From contig NZ_PPCV01000010.1 in NCBI RefSeq assembly GCF_004126535.1, positions 1 through 64,000 on the forward strand: DNA of 64,000 nucleotides. The letters run 5' to 3'. Shown here piece by piece: positions 36,210 through 45,090 of this stretch. Position 1 is the stretch's first letter; each line of letters begins with the position of its first letter. The translations under genes were made by a program, and so were the position numbers. This DNA comes from Propioniciclava flava (GTDB taxonomy: Bacteria > Actinomycetota > Actinomycetes > Propionibacteriales > Propionibacteriaceae). The notes beneath the pieces are model-generated. The model was not told the origin of the DNA. It was given only the letters and a program-made list of their open reading frames with translations, and did not search any database.

Positions 36210-37166
36210 TCAGCGTCCGGTGCGCTGCTTAAGGTCTTTGCGGAGTTCAGGCGGGAGGGCAAACGTCAGGTTCTCCTCGGTGAGGCGCTCCTCGACGGCT
36301 GCCGGGAACCCATGCGTCTGCAAATGATCCAAGACGCCCTGCACCAGCGCGTCCGGCACTGAGGCCCCCGACGTGACCCCGACCCGCTCGACGCCCTCGA
36401 GCCACGCCGGATCGATTTCGCCTGCGTTGTCGACCCGGTGGGCAGCCTTGGCGCCCGATTCGAGGGCGACCTCCACCAGGCGCACCGAGTTTGAGGAGTT
36501 CTTGGAGCCCACGACGATGACCAGATCGGCGTTGCTGGCGATCTGCTTGACCGCCGACTGCCGGTTCTGCGTCGCGTAGCAGATGTCGTCGCTGGGCGGG
36601 TCGATCAGCAGCGGGAACTTCTCACGCAGCTTGCTGACCGTCTCCCACGTCTCGTCCACGCTCAGCGTCGTTTGCGACAGCCAGGCGACGCGTGAGGGAT
36701 CCTCCACCTCGACACCCGCGACATCGTCGGGATGTTCGACGAGGATCGTCTGTTCGGGCGCCTCCCCCATCGTGCCTTCGACCTCTTCGTGACCGGCGTG
36801 ACCGATGAGCAGGATCTGCTGGCCTTGGCTCGCGAACCGCTTCGCCTCGTGGTGCACCTTGGTGACCAGCGGGCACGTTGCGTCGATGGTTTTGAGGTGA
36901 CGTGACGCCGCCTCGGCGTGCACGGCCGGGCTGACGCCGTGGGCGGAGAACACGACCGTGGCACCCTCGGGCACCTCCGCGAGTTCCTCAACGAAAACGG
37001 CCCCGCGCTGCTCGAGATCTTCGACCACATGCTTGTTGTGGACGATCTGCTTGCGGACGTAGACGGGCGGCCCGTAGAGATCCAGGGCCTTCTCGACCGT
37101 CACGACGGCCCGGTCGACGCCCGCACAGTATCCGCGCGGCGCGGCCACGACAACGCTTTTGGTCAT
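36210..37166 (-). CDS. ispH: 4-hydroxy-3-methylbut-2-enyl diphosphate reductase
   Basis: 318 residues from ATG 37166. The three cluster cysteines are in [24 protein letters not shown] and [14 protein letters not shown]; the catalytic Glu is in the [12 protein letters not shown] segment and [14 protein letters not shown] binds substrate. The [4Fe-4S] enzyme makes IPP and DMAPP in the last step of the MEP pathway. The start has a near-ideal leaderless promoter box. The longer frame upstream is not used. Confidence 0.96.
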   Translation of the reverse strand: MTKSVVVAAPRGYCAGVDRAVVTVEKALDLYGPPVYVRKQIVHNKHVVEDLEQRGAVFVEELAEVPEGATVVFSAHGVSPAVHAEAASRHLKTIDATCPLVTKVHHEAKRFASQGQQILLIGHAGHEEVEGTMGEAPEQTILVEHPDDVAGVEVEDPSRVAWLSQTTLSVDETWETVSKLREKFPLLIDPPSDDICYATQNRQSAVKQIASNADLVIVVGSKNSSNSVRLVEVALESGAKAAHRVDNAGEIDPAWLEGVERVGVTSGASVPDALVQGVLDHLQTHGFPAAVEERLTEENLTFALPPELRKDLKQRTGR

Positions 37167-37173
37167 GGCGCCC

Positions 37174-37179
37174 AGTCTA
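37174..37179 (-). promoter_or_regulatory. Candidate -10 box of leaderless ispH
   Basis: TAGACT (minus strand), 7 bases before ATG 37166. Confidence 0.55.
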
Positions 37180-37228
37180 GACGGCGTCGCTGACGCTCCC
37201 CCACGCCCGCCCGCGTCACACTGGGGGC

Positions 37229-37903
37229 GTGAGGCAACCACGCACCTGCACGCTCGCCCAACTGATCGATCGCGCGGCCACGCTGGCGGCGTCCGGGAGT
37301 CGCACCCTGCTGGGGATCACGGGCGCCCCCGGGGTCGGTAAATCCACGCTGGCTTCTGCGCTCGCGCTGGCGCTGGGCCCGGAGCGTGCTGTCGTCGTCC
37401 CGATGGACGGCTTCCACCTCGATCAGCGCGTGCTGGATTGGTGGGGGCGCGCCGACCGCAAGGGCGCCCCCGACACGTTCGATGCGGACGGGTTCGTGGC
37501 TTTGCTGTCACGGCTTCGCGTCGGAGAAGACGGGCACACCGTGTGGGCGCCACGTTTCGACCGCGACCTGGAGCAGCCCATCGCCGGGGCCATCGAGGTG
37601 CCCGGCGCCGTCCCGCTGGTCATCGTCGAGGGCAACTACCTCTTGTTCGACGGGCCGTGGCGCACGGTCGCCCACCTGTTGACTGAATCCTGGTTCCTGG
37701 CGCCGCCCGAATCGCTGCGTCAAGAAAGGCTGGTTGCCCGCCACGTGCGGCACGGCCGCTCACCCGAGGCGGCCCGCGCCTGGGCGCTCGGCCCCGACCA
37801 GGCCAACGCAGACGCCATCGCCGCCACGGCGTCGCGAGCCGACCACATCGTCACGCTCATCGACATCGACGACGAGAAACGTCACCTCGGCCCCCTACGC
37901 TGA
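37229..37903 (+). CDS. P-loop nucleoside/nucleotide kinase-family protein
   Basis: 224 residues, GTG start. Walker [15 protein letters not shown] (about 31-44), [16 protein letters not shown] (about 55-70) with the catalytic Asp, [23 protein letters not shown], and a lid with [16 protein letters not shown]. These are features of the uridine kinase/pantothenate kinase-like group often labelled YggC or YFH7-like. Substrate unknown; several relatives phosphorylate sugars or nucleosides. Divergent from ispH by 62 bases. Confidence 0.85.
   Translation: MRQPRTCTLAQLIDRAATLAASGSRTLLGITGAPGVGKSTLASALALALGPERAVVVPMDGFHLDQRVLDWWGRADRKGAPDTFDADGFVALLSRLRVGEDGHTVWAPRFDRDLEQPIAGAIEVPGAVPLVIVEGNYLLFDGPWRTVAHLLTESWFLAPPESLRQERLVARHVRHGRSPEAARAWALGPDQANADAIAATASRADHIVTLIDIDDEKRHLGPLR
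37896..37901 (+). promoter_or_regulatory. Candidate -10 box of leaderless xseA
   Basis: TACGCT overlaps the stop of the preceding gene and ends 7 bases before the GTG of xseA. Confidence 0.45.
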
Positions 37904-37908
37904 ACACC

Positions 37909-39153
37909 GTGGCGCTGGACAGTTCTCCCGAATCACCGCAGCCTCTGCGGGTTGTCGTCGGCGCGCTCAAGAACTGGGTGGAACGCACCTCACCCATTTG
38001 GGTTGAAGGGCAGATCGTCCAGCTCAAACGGCGCGCGGGCTACGGCATCCACTTCCTGACCTTGCGTGACAAGGTCGCCGACGTGAGCGTCCAGGTGTCG
38101 GTGTCCACCGCCACCCTCGACGCCGCGGGCCCGATCACCGAAGGCACCCTCGTAGCGGCCTGGATGCGCGCCACCGTCTACGCCAGCAACGGGTCGTTGA
38201 CGTTCGAATGCCGCGATCTGCGCCCCTCGGGCGAAGGCCGCCTCCTGGCGCACCTGGAGCAGCGCAAACGGGCCCTGCAGGCGGAGGGCCTGTTCAGCCC
38301 GGATCGCAAGCGCCCCTTGCCGTTCCTGCCCACCGCGATCGGCCTGATTACCGGCAAGGATTCGGCGGCAGAACGGGACGTGGTGCACAACATCGCCCGC
38401 CGTTGGCCGGGCGCCCGCGTCGTCGTCGAGCATGCCCTCATGCAGGGTCCCCACACCGTCGAGCAGGTCATGGCGGGGCTGCGGGCGTTCGACGCAAACG
38501 AGGCGGTCGAGGTCATCATCATCGCCCGAGGTGGCGGCTCGATGGAGGACCTGCTGCCGTTCAGCGACGAGACGCTGGCCCGTGCGGTCTTTCACTGTCG
38601 CACACCGGTCGTCTCCGCGATCGGGCATGAGACCGATACGCCGATCCTCGATCTGGTCGCCGACGTGCGCGCCTCGACGCCCACCGACGCGGCCAAGCGA
38701 GTCGTCCCTGACGCCCAGGCGGAGGCTCAGGTCATCGCCACCGGAGTCAGCCGCCTGCGTGGCGCGATCACGCGCCGGATCCTGTCTGAGCAGCAGTCGC
38801 TGGATGCGTTGCGTTCTCGCCCCGTCCTGCGCGACCCGGGTGGGGCCCTGGCCCTCCACGCGGAGCGTTTGGGCGATCTGACCGGACGCCTACGCCGAGG
38901 CATTGAGCGCAGCTTGGAACGCGAGCGCGGCGACCTAGGGCACATGCTGATGCGCGTGCGTGCCCTGTCGCCCCAGGCCACGCTGCAACGCGGCTACGCC
39001 ATCGTGACCACCGACGACGGCCGCACCGTGTCGTCCATCGAGCAGGTCGAGCCAGACGAGATCATCGTGGCGCGGCTCATCGACGGTGACATCGCCGCGG
39101 CGGTCGTCGACGTCGAACCACACAACCACGATCCGCAGCAGGAGGAGTCATGA
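37909..39153 (+). CDS. xseA: Exodeoxyribonuclease VII large subunit
   Basis: 414 residues, GTG start. N-terminal OB domain (WVEGQIVQLKRRAGYGIHFLTLRD), then LEQRKRALQAEGLFSPDRKRPLPFLPTAIGLITGKDSAAERDV. The catalytic core contains VIIIARGGGSMEDLLPFSDETLARAVF and VSAIGHETDTPILDLVADVRASTPTDAA, with a C-terminal coiled coil to bind XseB. Degrades single-stranded DNA into short fragments. Overlaps xseB by four bases. Confidence 0.96.
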   Translation: MALDSSPESPQPLRVVVGALKNWVERTSPIWVEGQIVQLKRRAGYGIHFLTLRDKVADVSVQVSVSTATLDAAGPITEGTLVAAWMRATVYASNGSLTFECRDLRPSGEGRLLAHLEQRKRALQAEGLFSPDRKRPLPFLPTAIGLITGKDSAAERDVVHNIARRWPGARVVVEHALMQGPHTVEQVMAGLRAFDANEAVEVIIIARGGGSMEDLLPFSDETLARAVFHCRTPVVSAIGHETDTPILDLVADVRASTPTDAAKRVVPDAQAEAQVIATGVSRLRGAITRRILSEQQSLDALRSRPVLRDPGGALALHAERLGDLTGRLRRGIERSLERERGDLGHMLMRVRALSPQATLQRGYAIVTTDDGRTVSSIEQVEPDEIIVARLIDGDIAAAVVDVEPHNHDPQQEES

Positions 39154-39353
39154 GCGAGAAGGAACTGACCTACGAAGAGGCTCGTGAGCAGTTGGTGTCC
39201 GTCGTCACGCAACTGGAGTCGGGCAAAGTGCCGTTGTCGGAGTCCATGGCGTTGTGGGAGCGCGGCGAGAAGCTAGCGGCCCGGTGCCAGGCGTGGCTGG
39301 ACGGCGCACGAGCCACCGTCGACGCGGCCCGCGAGGCACATCCGGACGCCTAA
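39150..39353 (+). CDS. xseB: Exodeoxyribonuclease VII small subunit
   Basis: 67 residues: LTYEEAREQLVSVVTQLESGKVPLSESMALWERGEKLAARCQAWL is the complete three-helix XseB fold. Several copies decorate each XseA. ATG overlaps the xseA stop (ATGA), giving coupled translation. Confidence 0.95.
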   Translation: MSEKELTYEEAREQLVSVVTQLESGKVPLSESMALWERGEKLAARCQAWLDGARATVDAAREAHPDA

Positions 39354-39363
39354 ACCGGCGGAG

Positions 39364-39393
39364 TTGGGGCGAAGCCTCCCAGTGCCCTATACT
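39364..39393 (+). promoter_or_regulatory. Promoter of tRNA-Glu
   Basis: -35 TTGGGG at 39364-39369 and -10 TATACT at 39388-39393, spacer 18. The tRNA begins 11 bases after the -10, leaving a very short leader. Confidence 0.6.
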
Positions 39394-39404
39394 TCATCGC
39401 GCCT

Positions 39405-39480
39405 GTCCCCATCGTCTAGTGGCCCAGGACTCCGCCCTTTCACGGCGGCAACACGGGTTCGAATCCCGTTGGGGATGCCA
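39405..39480 (+). tRNA. tRNA-Glu (anticodon TTC)
   Basis: 76 bases including encoded CCA. Acceptor GTCCCCA pairs with TGGGGAT (first pair G-U). Anticodon stem CCGCC/GGCGG with loop CTTTCAC, anticodon TTC. T-arm ACGGGTTCGAATCCCGT. Charged tRNA-Glu is also the substrate of HemA encoded in this window. Confidence 0.96.
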
Positions 39481-39482
39481 GA

Positions 39483-39525
39483 GTGGCCCCGCGAAGCTCA
39501 CGAGCTTCGCGGGGCCACGTCTTTT
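39483..39525 (+). terminator. Intrinsic terminator after tRNA-Glu
   Basis: 16-bp perfect stem GTGGCCCCGCGAAGCT / AGCTTCGCGGGGCCAC, 4-base loop, followed by GTCTTTT. This is a classic Rho-independent terminator three bases after the tRNA. Confidence 0.92.
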
Positions 39526-39540
39526 CCTCACCTGGGGCGC

Positions 39541-39586
39541 CGCCTGCCCCTCACCCTCGACACCGCCTGCCCCTCACCCTCGACAC
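39541..39586 (+). repeat. 23-bp tandem repeat between tRNA genes
   Basis: Two perfect adjacent copies (39541-39563 and 39564-39586), each beginning CGCCTGCCCCTCACCCTCGA and ending CAC, followed by a decaying third (TGCCTGACC). The surrounding roughly 310 bases between tRNA-Glu and tRNA-Asp hold no gene that I can see. A possible -10 for tRNA-Asp is TATGCT at 39749-39754. Confidence 0.85.
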
Positions 39587-39791
39587 TGCCTGACCTTTCG
39601 TTGGGCACTACACCCCCAGGAGCCCACTCCTGGACCAACACACCTCCACCCCGGAGGCCTGCAACCGAATATCCCTCTCGGACAAGGGGCGATGCCCCCC
39701 TGTCGCCACCCGCGGGAACCCGATTTCACACACGGCCCTTGGCTACGTTATGCTTCTCAAGCTGTCCGAGAGGGCAGCGGCCTTCACAAGA

Positions 39792-39865
39792 GGCCCCGTA
39801 GCGCAGTTGGTTAGCGCGCCGCCCTGTCACGGCGGAGGTCGCGGGTTCGAGTCCCGTCGGGGTCG
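39792..39865 (+). tRNA. tRNA-Asp (anticodon GTC)
   Basis: 74 bases, no encoded CCA. Acceptor GGCCCCG/CGGGGTC with one G-U pair, anticodon stem CCGCC/GGCGG with loop CTGTCAC, T-arm GCGGGTTCGAGTCCCGT. Probably transcribed with tRNA-Phe, 15 bases downstream. Confidence 0.95.
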
Positions 39866-39880
39866 CTGCCGAGAGGCAAT

Positions 39881-39954
39881 GGCCAGGTAGCTCAGTTGGT
39901 ACGAGCGTCCGCCTGAAAAGTGGAAGGTCACCGGTTCGACCCCGGTCCTGGCCA
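39881..39954 (+). tRNA. tRNA-Phe (anticodon GAA)
   Basis: 74 bases, CCA not encoded. Acceptor GGCCAGG/CCTGGCC, D-arm GCTC/GAGC, anticodon loop CTGAAAA, T-arm ACCGGTTCGACCCCGGT. A degraded alpha/beta-hydrolase reading frame starts immediately after it. Confidence 0.95.
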
Positions 39955-39960
39955 CCCAGA

Positions 39961-40482
39961 GTTCGCTTTTTCGCCGTCGAGAGTGACGGCATCGAACCAC
40001 GTCCTTATCCTCTGATCGCGCCCCTGTCGCGCGCCTCTATTCCGCCTGCGGCGCTTCCCCGCAACATCGGGCGCGGGATCATCAACCGGCTCCTCACCCG
40101 AGCCGCCCGCCAGAACCCGACCGTCCAGTGGGGCCTTCACCAAGGCATGCATGTGATGGGGGTTGCCACGCCGTACGACTTCCTTCGGGCGTCGCTCCAG
40201 TTCGATACCGCATCCTGGAGTCCCTCGATCCGGCAAGACGTCCTCCTCCTGGCGGGGGCAGAGGACCACTACGTTCCTCAGGGGCAACTCGCCGTGCAGA
40301 TCGACGGCTTGACCCGGACGCGTTCGCTCACCGCACGGCTGTTCACGGCCGAGGAACAGGCCAGCAGTCACTGCCAACTTGGGAACATCGGCCTGGCACT
40401 CGACACGATGCTCGACTGGATGAATCGCCTCGACGCTTCACGGGAGCGACTCTCCCTCGCCTTGGCGCCTCAGGAAGTCTGA
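39961..40482 (+). pseudogene. Truncated alpha/beta-hydrolase (3' end only)
   Basis: The frame is open from just after tRNA-Phe to the TGA at 40480-40482. The translation (INRLLTRAARQNPTVQWGL, then MHVMGVATPYDFLRASLQF, DVLLLAGAEDHYVP, EEQASSHCQLGN) is the C-terminal half of an alpha/beta-hydrolase. It keeps the acid (AEDHYVP) and catalytic His (SSHC), but the nucleophile-elbow GxSxG half is missing. An ATG at 40147 could start a 111-residue fragment, but no good ribosome binding site was seen. Loss of the 5' half exactly at a tRNA suggests an integration or deletion event. Confidence 0.7.
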
Positions 40483-40499
40483 GGCGACCTTGCAGCCCG

Positions 40500-41519
40500 T
40501 CAGTGCACGGTCGGCGGGACGTACGCGCCCAGCCAGACGCTGACGGCGTCGAACCAGCGTTGCCGAGGTTCGGCCTGCGACAGCGACAGATCGTGCATGC
40601 CACCCTCGATGCGGCTGATGGTCACCTGGTCGCCCAGGCGCCACGCGGCGGCGGCAATCCGGTCGACGTCCAGCACGGTGTCGACGCTCTTGGCTCGGGG
40701 AGAGTACTTGCGCAGGAAGCTGGTTTTGGTGGAGGTGGTCACCAGGACGGGGCAGTCGATGCCCAGGCCACGCGCCACCCGGGCGTGCCCGTTCAAGATG
40801 GCGCGCACCCAGCCCAGCCGGACTACCTCCGACCCCGGGGACTTCAGTTCCAGCGAGTAATCCCACTCCCCGCCCATGTCGGCGTGGGTGGCCATCGCGT
40901 AGATGGGCTCCTCCATGTCGGGTAGCCGCAGGGGCGACGTCGGGTTGCGACGACCGAGCGGCCCGAAGATGGGACGCATCGCCCCGGCGATCCCGGCAGG
41001 ACCCCACATGTCGAGCCAAGGGGAGTTGAGCACCAGCCCCGCGAGACGCCCCGGGCGCTCGGACGCCCACAGTGCGGCCGTCAGGCCACCGGTGGAATGC
41101 CCTGTGAGGACGACGCTGGGATGCTCACGACGCAGCGCCGAGACGGCGGCGTCGATCTCCTCGTGATAGTCCCGCAGATCCCCGATGTAGCCGCGAAACT
41201 GCCCCTCGCGCAGGCTGCGACCGTAGCGTCGCAGATCGAGCGCATAGAAGGCGTATCCGAGCCCCTCATAGAACTCCGCCACATGCGGATGGAAGAAATA
41301 GTCGTTCCATCCGTGGACGTGTAAGACGGCTCGCTCCCCCGCCCTCAGCGTCGGGTCAGAGCGACGCACCAACGTACCGACGAGCGGGGTTACCGGTTCA
41401 CCGGACAGTGGTTGCGCTGTGAGTGGCAGATCGCGGTTCTCAAACCCGTCGAGGAGGGGATCCCGCCGCCACTGATGAAGGTCGAGGCTCTTAGTATGCG
41501 CTGCGCCCCGCAGAGTCAT
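40500..41519 (-). CDS. Alpha/beta-hydrolase (lysophospholipase-like)
   Basis: 339 residues. VLHVHGWNDYFFHPHVAEFYEGLGYAFYALDLRRYGRS is the oxyanion and strand region, VVLTGHSTGGLTAALWASE holds the nucleophile Ser, and IEGGMHDLSLS the catalytic His. Resembles serine aminopeptidase S33/monoacylglycerol lipase-type enzymes; substrate unknown. The 29-base overlap of its 5' end with the DUF3073 gene suggests the start could lie slightly downstream at a non-ATG codon. Confidence 0.88.
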   Translation of the reverse strand: MTLRGAAHTKSLDLHQWRRDPLLDGFENRDLPLTAQPLSGEPVTPLVGTLVRRSDPTLRAGERAVLHVHGWNDYFFHPHVAEFYEGLGYAFYALDLRRYGRSLREGQFRGYIGDLRDYHEEIDAAVSALRREHPSVVLTGHSTGGLTAALWASERPGRLAGLVLNSPWLDMWGPAGIAGAMRPIFGPLGRRNPTSPLRLPDMEEPIYAMATHADMGGEWDYSLELKSPGSEVVRLGWVRAILNGHARVARGLGIDCPVLVTTSTKTSFLRKYSPRAKSVDTVLDVDRIAAAAWRLGDQVTISRIEGGMHDLSLSQAEPRQRWFDAVSVWLGAYVPPTVH

Positions 41520-41718
41520 CGTCGTCTTCTTCGTCGTCTTCGGCGTAAGGATCGTCGTACTCGTCAGCCTCGTCCGTTTCGACCTCCACTGGGGTGCCGT
41601 AGGGCGATTGGCCGCCCCTCAGCTCCCGTTCCAGGGAGGAGAAATCCGTATCGAAGGTACGGTACTTAAGATCGCGAGCGACCTTGGTCTGCTTCGCCTT
41701 TGCACGGCCGCGCCCCAT
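41491..41718 (-). CDS. DUF3073 family small acidic-tailed protein
   Basis: 75 residues. MGRGRAKAKQTKVARDLKYRTFDTDFSSLERELRG is the conserved DUF3073 sequence found across actinobacteria next to purM/purF. The tail is Asp/Glu-rich. AAGGGGGT upstream serves as ribosome binding site. Function unknown; basic head and acidic tail suggest nucleic-acid or ribosome contact, which is inference. Confidence 0.93.
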   Translation of the reverse strand: MGRGRAKAKQTKVARDLKYRTFDTDFSSLERELRGGQSPYGTPVEVETDEADEYDDPYAEDDEEDDDDSAGRSAY

Positions 41719-41858
41719 GTCCGGGTCGACCCCCTTAGCATTCTTGGCGGTCTAGCCGCGTGAGGTTGATCTGTTCGTGACGCCGATGCTACCCGAGTTC
41801 AAGGCGTGGACAAAGCTGACCACGGCACATGGACCGGCGGGTGGGAAACAGCGCTTCG

Positions 41859-42926
41859 TCAGCGGTGCTGTCCCACCAGTTCGACCACGGCGGGGGCCTC
41901 AGCGGCCTCCTGCGCAGTGATCTCACCGAGCAGCCATGGCAACAGCCCGCGCGCCGTCGCCTCGGTCATCAGCGCGTCCACGGACGCCGCAGGAACGACC
42001 AAAGCCATGCCGACGCCCATGTTCAGCGTCGCCTCGATGTCGGCCTGGGAGACCCCACCCAGGCCCTGCACGAGGGAGAAGATCGGCGCAGGCGTCCAGG
42101 ACGCGCGACGCAGCGTCGCCCGCACACCCGCGGGCAGCACACGCACCAGGTTGTTGGCGAGCCCGCCGCCGGTGATGTGGCTGATGGAGTGCACCGGGGC
42201 CGTCTCAATCAGGGCGAGGATGTCGCGCGCATACACCCGCGTGGGCGTGAGTAGCGTCTCGCCCAGCGTTGCCCCCAGTTCGGGAACGTCGCGATCCAGT
42301 GACCAGCCAGCCTGGTCGAGCAGCACGTGCCGGACGAGGGAGTAGCCGTTGGAATGCAGCCCCGAGGAAGCCAAGCCGATGACCACGTCGCCAGGACGGA
42401 CACGTTCCGGGCCCAGGATCGCCGCACGCTCGACGACGCCCGTCGTGGCGCCCGCCATGTCGTATTCGTCCGGTTCGAGGAGACCGGGGTGTTCGGCCGT
42501 CTCGCCGCCCAGCAGGGCCGCGCCCGCGACCTCGCACGCGGCAGCGATGCCGGAGACGATGGCGGCGATGCGTTCGGGGACCACTTTCCCCGTCGCGATG
42601 TAGTCGGTGACGAACAGCGGCTCGGCCCCGACAACCACCAGATCATCGACCAGCATGCCGATGAGGTCGAACCCGATGGTGTCGTGACGATCCATCGCTT
42701 GGGCGATCGCAACCTTCGTGCCGACCCCATCGGTCGAGGTGGCCAGGACCGGATGCTCGAAGCGGGTGAAGGCGGACGCGTCGAAGAAGCCCGCGAACCC
42801 GCCGAGCCCGCCGAGCACCTCCGGACGCCGCGTGCGGGCCACGTGTGCCTTCATCAACTCGACGGCCCGATCACCCGCCTCAATGTCGACACCGGCTGCG
42901 GCGTAGGCGTTGGTGGGCTCACTCAT
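41859..42926 (-). CDS. purM: Phosphoribosylformylglycinamidine cyclo-ligase (AIR synthetase)
   Basis: 355 residues. TSTDGVGTKVAIAQAMDRHDTIGFDLIGMLVDDLVVVGAEPLFVTDYI and LLGGETAEHPG are PurM ATP and substrate motifs; SHITGGGLANNLVRVLP lies in the second domain. Catalyses ATP-dependent ring closure of FGAM to AIR. Its ATG lies inside the end of purF (8-base overlap), so the two are one operon. Confidence 0.97.
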   Translation of the reverse strand: MSEPTNAYAAAGVDIEAGDRAVELMKAHVARTRRPEVLGGLGGFAGFFDASAFTRFEHPVLATSTDGVGTKVAIAQAMDRHDTIGFDLIGMLVDDLVVVGAEPLFVTDYIATGKVVPERIAAIVSGIAAACEVAGAALLGGETAEHPGLLEPDEYDMAGATTGVVERAAILGPERVRPGDVVIGLASSGLHSNGYSLVRHVLLDQAGWSLDRDVPELGATLGETLLTPTRVYARDILALIETAPVHSISHITGGGLANNLVRVLPAGVRATLRRASWTPAPIFSLVQGLGGVSQADIEATLNMGVGMALVVPAASVDALMTEATARGLLPWLLGEITAQEAAEAPAVVELVGQHR

Positions 42927-44388
42927 CGGTTTCCTCCTGCACGGTGAGGCGCATCTGCTCGGCGATCCGGGCGGGCACCGGGACCGGGTACTGACCGTCG
43001 AAACACGCCCGGCACAGCCGGCGCTTCGGCACGCCGGTGGAGGCCACGAGCCCCTCCAGGCTGATGTAGGCCAACGAATCGGCGCCGATCGAGCGGCAGA
43101 TCTCGTCGGTCGTCATGCCGGGCGCGATCAACTCGGCGCGCGTGGCGAAGTCGATGCCGTAGAAGCACGGCCACTCCACTGGCGGGGAACTGATGCGGAC
43201 ATGGACCTCGGCCGCCCCCGCCTCTCGCAGCATCTTCACCAGGGCGCGCTGGGTGTTGCCGCGAACGATCGAATCGTCCACCACCACAAGGCGCTTGCCC
43301 TCGATGACGTCGCGGATCGGGTTGAGCTTGAGGCGGATTCCGAGCTGACGGATCGTCTGCGAGGGCTCGATGAACGTGCGTCCGACGTAGGAGTTCTTCA
43401 CCAAACCCAGCCCATAGGGGATGCCGGACGCCTCCGCGTAGCCGATGGCACTGGGGATGCCCGACTCGGGCGTGGGGATCACCAGGTCGGCGTCCACCGG
43501 CGATTCCAGCGCCAGGGTGCGGCCGATCTCGACACGCACCGAATGGACGCGGCGGTCGGCGATGATCGTGTCGGGGCGAGCCAAGTACACGTACTCGAAC
43601 AGGCAGCCTTTGGGGTTGGCTTCGGCGAAGCGCACCGACCGCAGGCCGCCGGAGTCGACGGCGATGAGTTCGCCGGGTTCGACCTCACGAATGAACGTGG
43701 CGCCCACGATGTCGAGGGCTGCGGTCTCCGACGCGACGACCCAGCCGCGTTCCAGGCGTCCGAGCACCAGGGGGCGGATGCCTTGCGGGTCACGGGCGGC
43801 GTACAGCGCCGAGGCGTCCATGAACGTGAAGCAGAAGGCCCCCTGCAAGCGGGGCAGGACCTGCAGTGCCGCGTCCCACGTGCTGCCCGCGAAGGTCGAG
43901 AGCAGGGCCGTCACCAGGGAGGTGTCGTTGGTGGAGTCCATCGAGTCTTTGGTGACGATCTTGGCGCGCTCGTCGCGTGAGCGGAGCCAGGCCTCCAACT
44001 CCTCGGTGTTGGTGAGGTTGCCGTTGTGCGCCAGGGCGAGGCCACCGTTCTCGGTGGGCCGGTACGTCGGCTGGGCGTTCTTCCACACCGAGGCCCCGGT
44101 CGTGGAGTACCGGTCGTGCCCGATCGCGAGGTGTCCCGTCAGGGAGTTCAGCGTCGGCTCGTCGAAAACCTGGGACACCAGACCCATGTCTTTGAAGACC
44201 ATGATCCGGTCGCCGTTGCTGACGGCCATGCCAGCGGATTCCTGACCGCGATGCTGGAGCGCGAACAGCCCGTAATAGGTGAGTTTGGCGACCTCCTCGC
44301 CGGGGGCCCAGACTCCGAACACCCCACATTCTTCACGGGGTGCGGGGTCACCGACGGGATCGAGGCTCGAGGCGTCCGTACAGGTCAC
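42919..44388 (-). CDS. purF: Amidophosphoribosyltransferase
   Basis: 489 residues, GTG start. The nucleophile Cys of the glutaminase (EECGVFGVW) sits at about residue 21, so a propeptide must be cleaved. PRPP loop VVVDDSIVRGNT (about 370) and C-terminal CRACFDGQYP plus further Cys point to a Bacillus-type [4Fe-4S] enzyme. First committed step of purine synthesis. Leaderless promoter geometry. Confidence 0.96.
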   Translation of the reverse strand: MTCTDASSLDPVGDPAPREECGVFGVWAPGEEVAKLTYYGLFALQHRGQESAGMAVSNGDRIMVFKDMGLVSQVFDEPTLNSLTGHLAIGHDRYSTTGASVWKNAQPTYRPTENGGLALAHNGNLTNTEELEAWLRSRDERAKIVTKDSMDSTNDTSLVTALLSTFAGSTWDAALQVLPRLQGAFCFTFMDASALYAARDPQGIRPLVLGRLERGWVVASETAALDIVGATFIREVEPGELIAVDSGGLRSVRFAEANPKGCLFEYVYLARPDTIIADRRVHSVRVEIGRTLALESPVDADLVIPTPESGIPSAIGYAEASGIPYGLGLVKNSYVGRTFIEPSQTIRQLGIRLKLNPIRDVIEGKRLVVVDDSIVRGNTQRALVKMLREAGAAEVHVRISSPPVEWPCFYGIDFATRAELIAPGMTTDEICRSIGADSLAYISLEGLVASTGVPKRRLCRACFDGQYPVPVPARIAEQMRLTVQEETDE

Positions 44389-44394
44389 AAGCGG

Positions 44395-44400
44395 ATTCTA
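44395..44400 (-). promoter_or_regulatory. Candidate -10 box of leaderless purF
   Basis: TAGAAT (minus strand), 6 bases before GTG 44388. Confidence 0.55.
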
Positions 44401-44480
44401 CCTTCTAGGCCGACGCGGGCCGTGCGGTGGCCATTCAGACGCTCCGACCAGGTCACCATGGAGTCTTGCTGGGGCGTCGC

Positions 44481-45044
44481 TCAGCGCACCAACCGGAGGG
44501 ATCCGGGGTAGCGCACGAGACGTCCGCGCGCGGCTCGCGCCGCAGCCACGATGCGGGCCAGGAACCAGATCGCGCCTGTCAGGCCCATGATGACCGCGCC
44601 CACCCCCCAGGGGAGCGTGGCGGCACCGACCAGGAGCGCCAAGGCCACGGTGATCTCGAAATTGAGGGAGGCACACGCATGGGCACGGACGCGGGGGTCG
44701 CGCTCCCCCACCGTCAGCAGGATGGCCACGGGGCCAACCCAGGTGGTCACCAGCCCCAGCCAGTGACTCGCGGGCACCCAGAAGCGCTGCGAGGGGCTGA
44801 GCGGCACCCCCTTCCAGGGGTCGCGGGAATCCCCTTGCCTCAGCGCCCCGGGGACGGGCGTCGGCGCCTCAGCGAACAGATGCGGCGGCAGGACGAGGGT
44901 CGGTTCGGGCGTGTTCGCCTCGAACGGCCCCGCGCCTGCGGCCTCGACGCCGCCCTCCCGCGATGGGGGGCCAAACCAGGGGCGCTCCGCGGTGACGCGA
45001 GGCTCCTGGGGAGGCTGGAATCCGGGCGCGCTCATAGGGGCCAT
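44481..45044 (-). CDS. DUF4870-like membrane protein
   Basis: 187 residues. N-terminal half is Pro/Glu-rich and probably disordered. The C-terminal 90 residues have membrane segments in the DUF4870 pattern (LGLVTTWVGPVAILLTVGERDPRVRAHACASLNFEITVALALLVGAATLPWGVGAVIMGLTGAIWFLARIVAAARAARG). ATG 45044, or ATG 45035 three codons later. Function unknown. Confidence 0.8.
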   Translation of the reverse strand: MAPMSAPGFQPPQEPRVTAERPWFGPPSREGGVEAAGAGPFEANTPEPTLVLPPHLFAEAPTPVPGALRQGDSRDPWKGVPLSPSQRFWVPASHWLGLVTTWVGPVAILLTVGERDPRVRAHACASLNFEITVALALLVGAATLPWGVGAVIMGLTGAIWFLARIVAAARAARGRLVRYPGSLRLVR

Positions 45045-45090
45045 TGTGCCCCGGAAGGAGAGGATTCCCCTCCGGGGCGTGGGGTCCTGA

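Noticed and set aside
39254-39814. Frames running through the tRNA-Glu to tRNA-Asp gap
   Set aside because: They cross the tRNA genes and terminator and give Pro/Arg-rich translations, so are not genes.
40128-40925. 265-codon plus-strand frame across 40.1-40.9 kb
   Set aside because: Out of frame with the hydrolase remnant and antisense to the intact hydrolase gene at 40500-41519.
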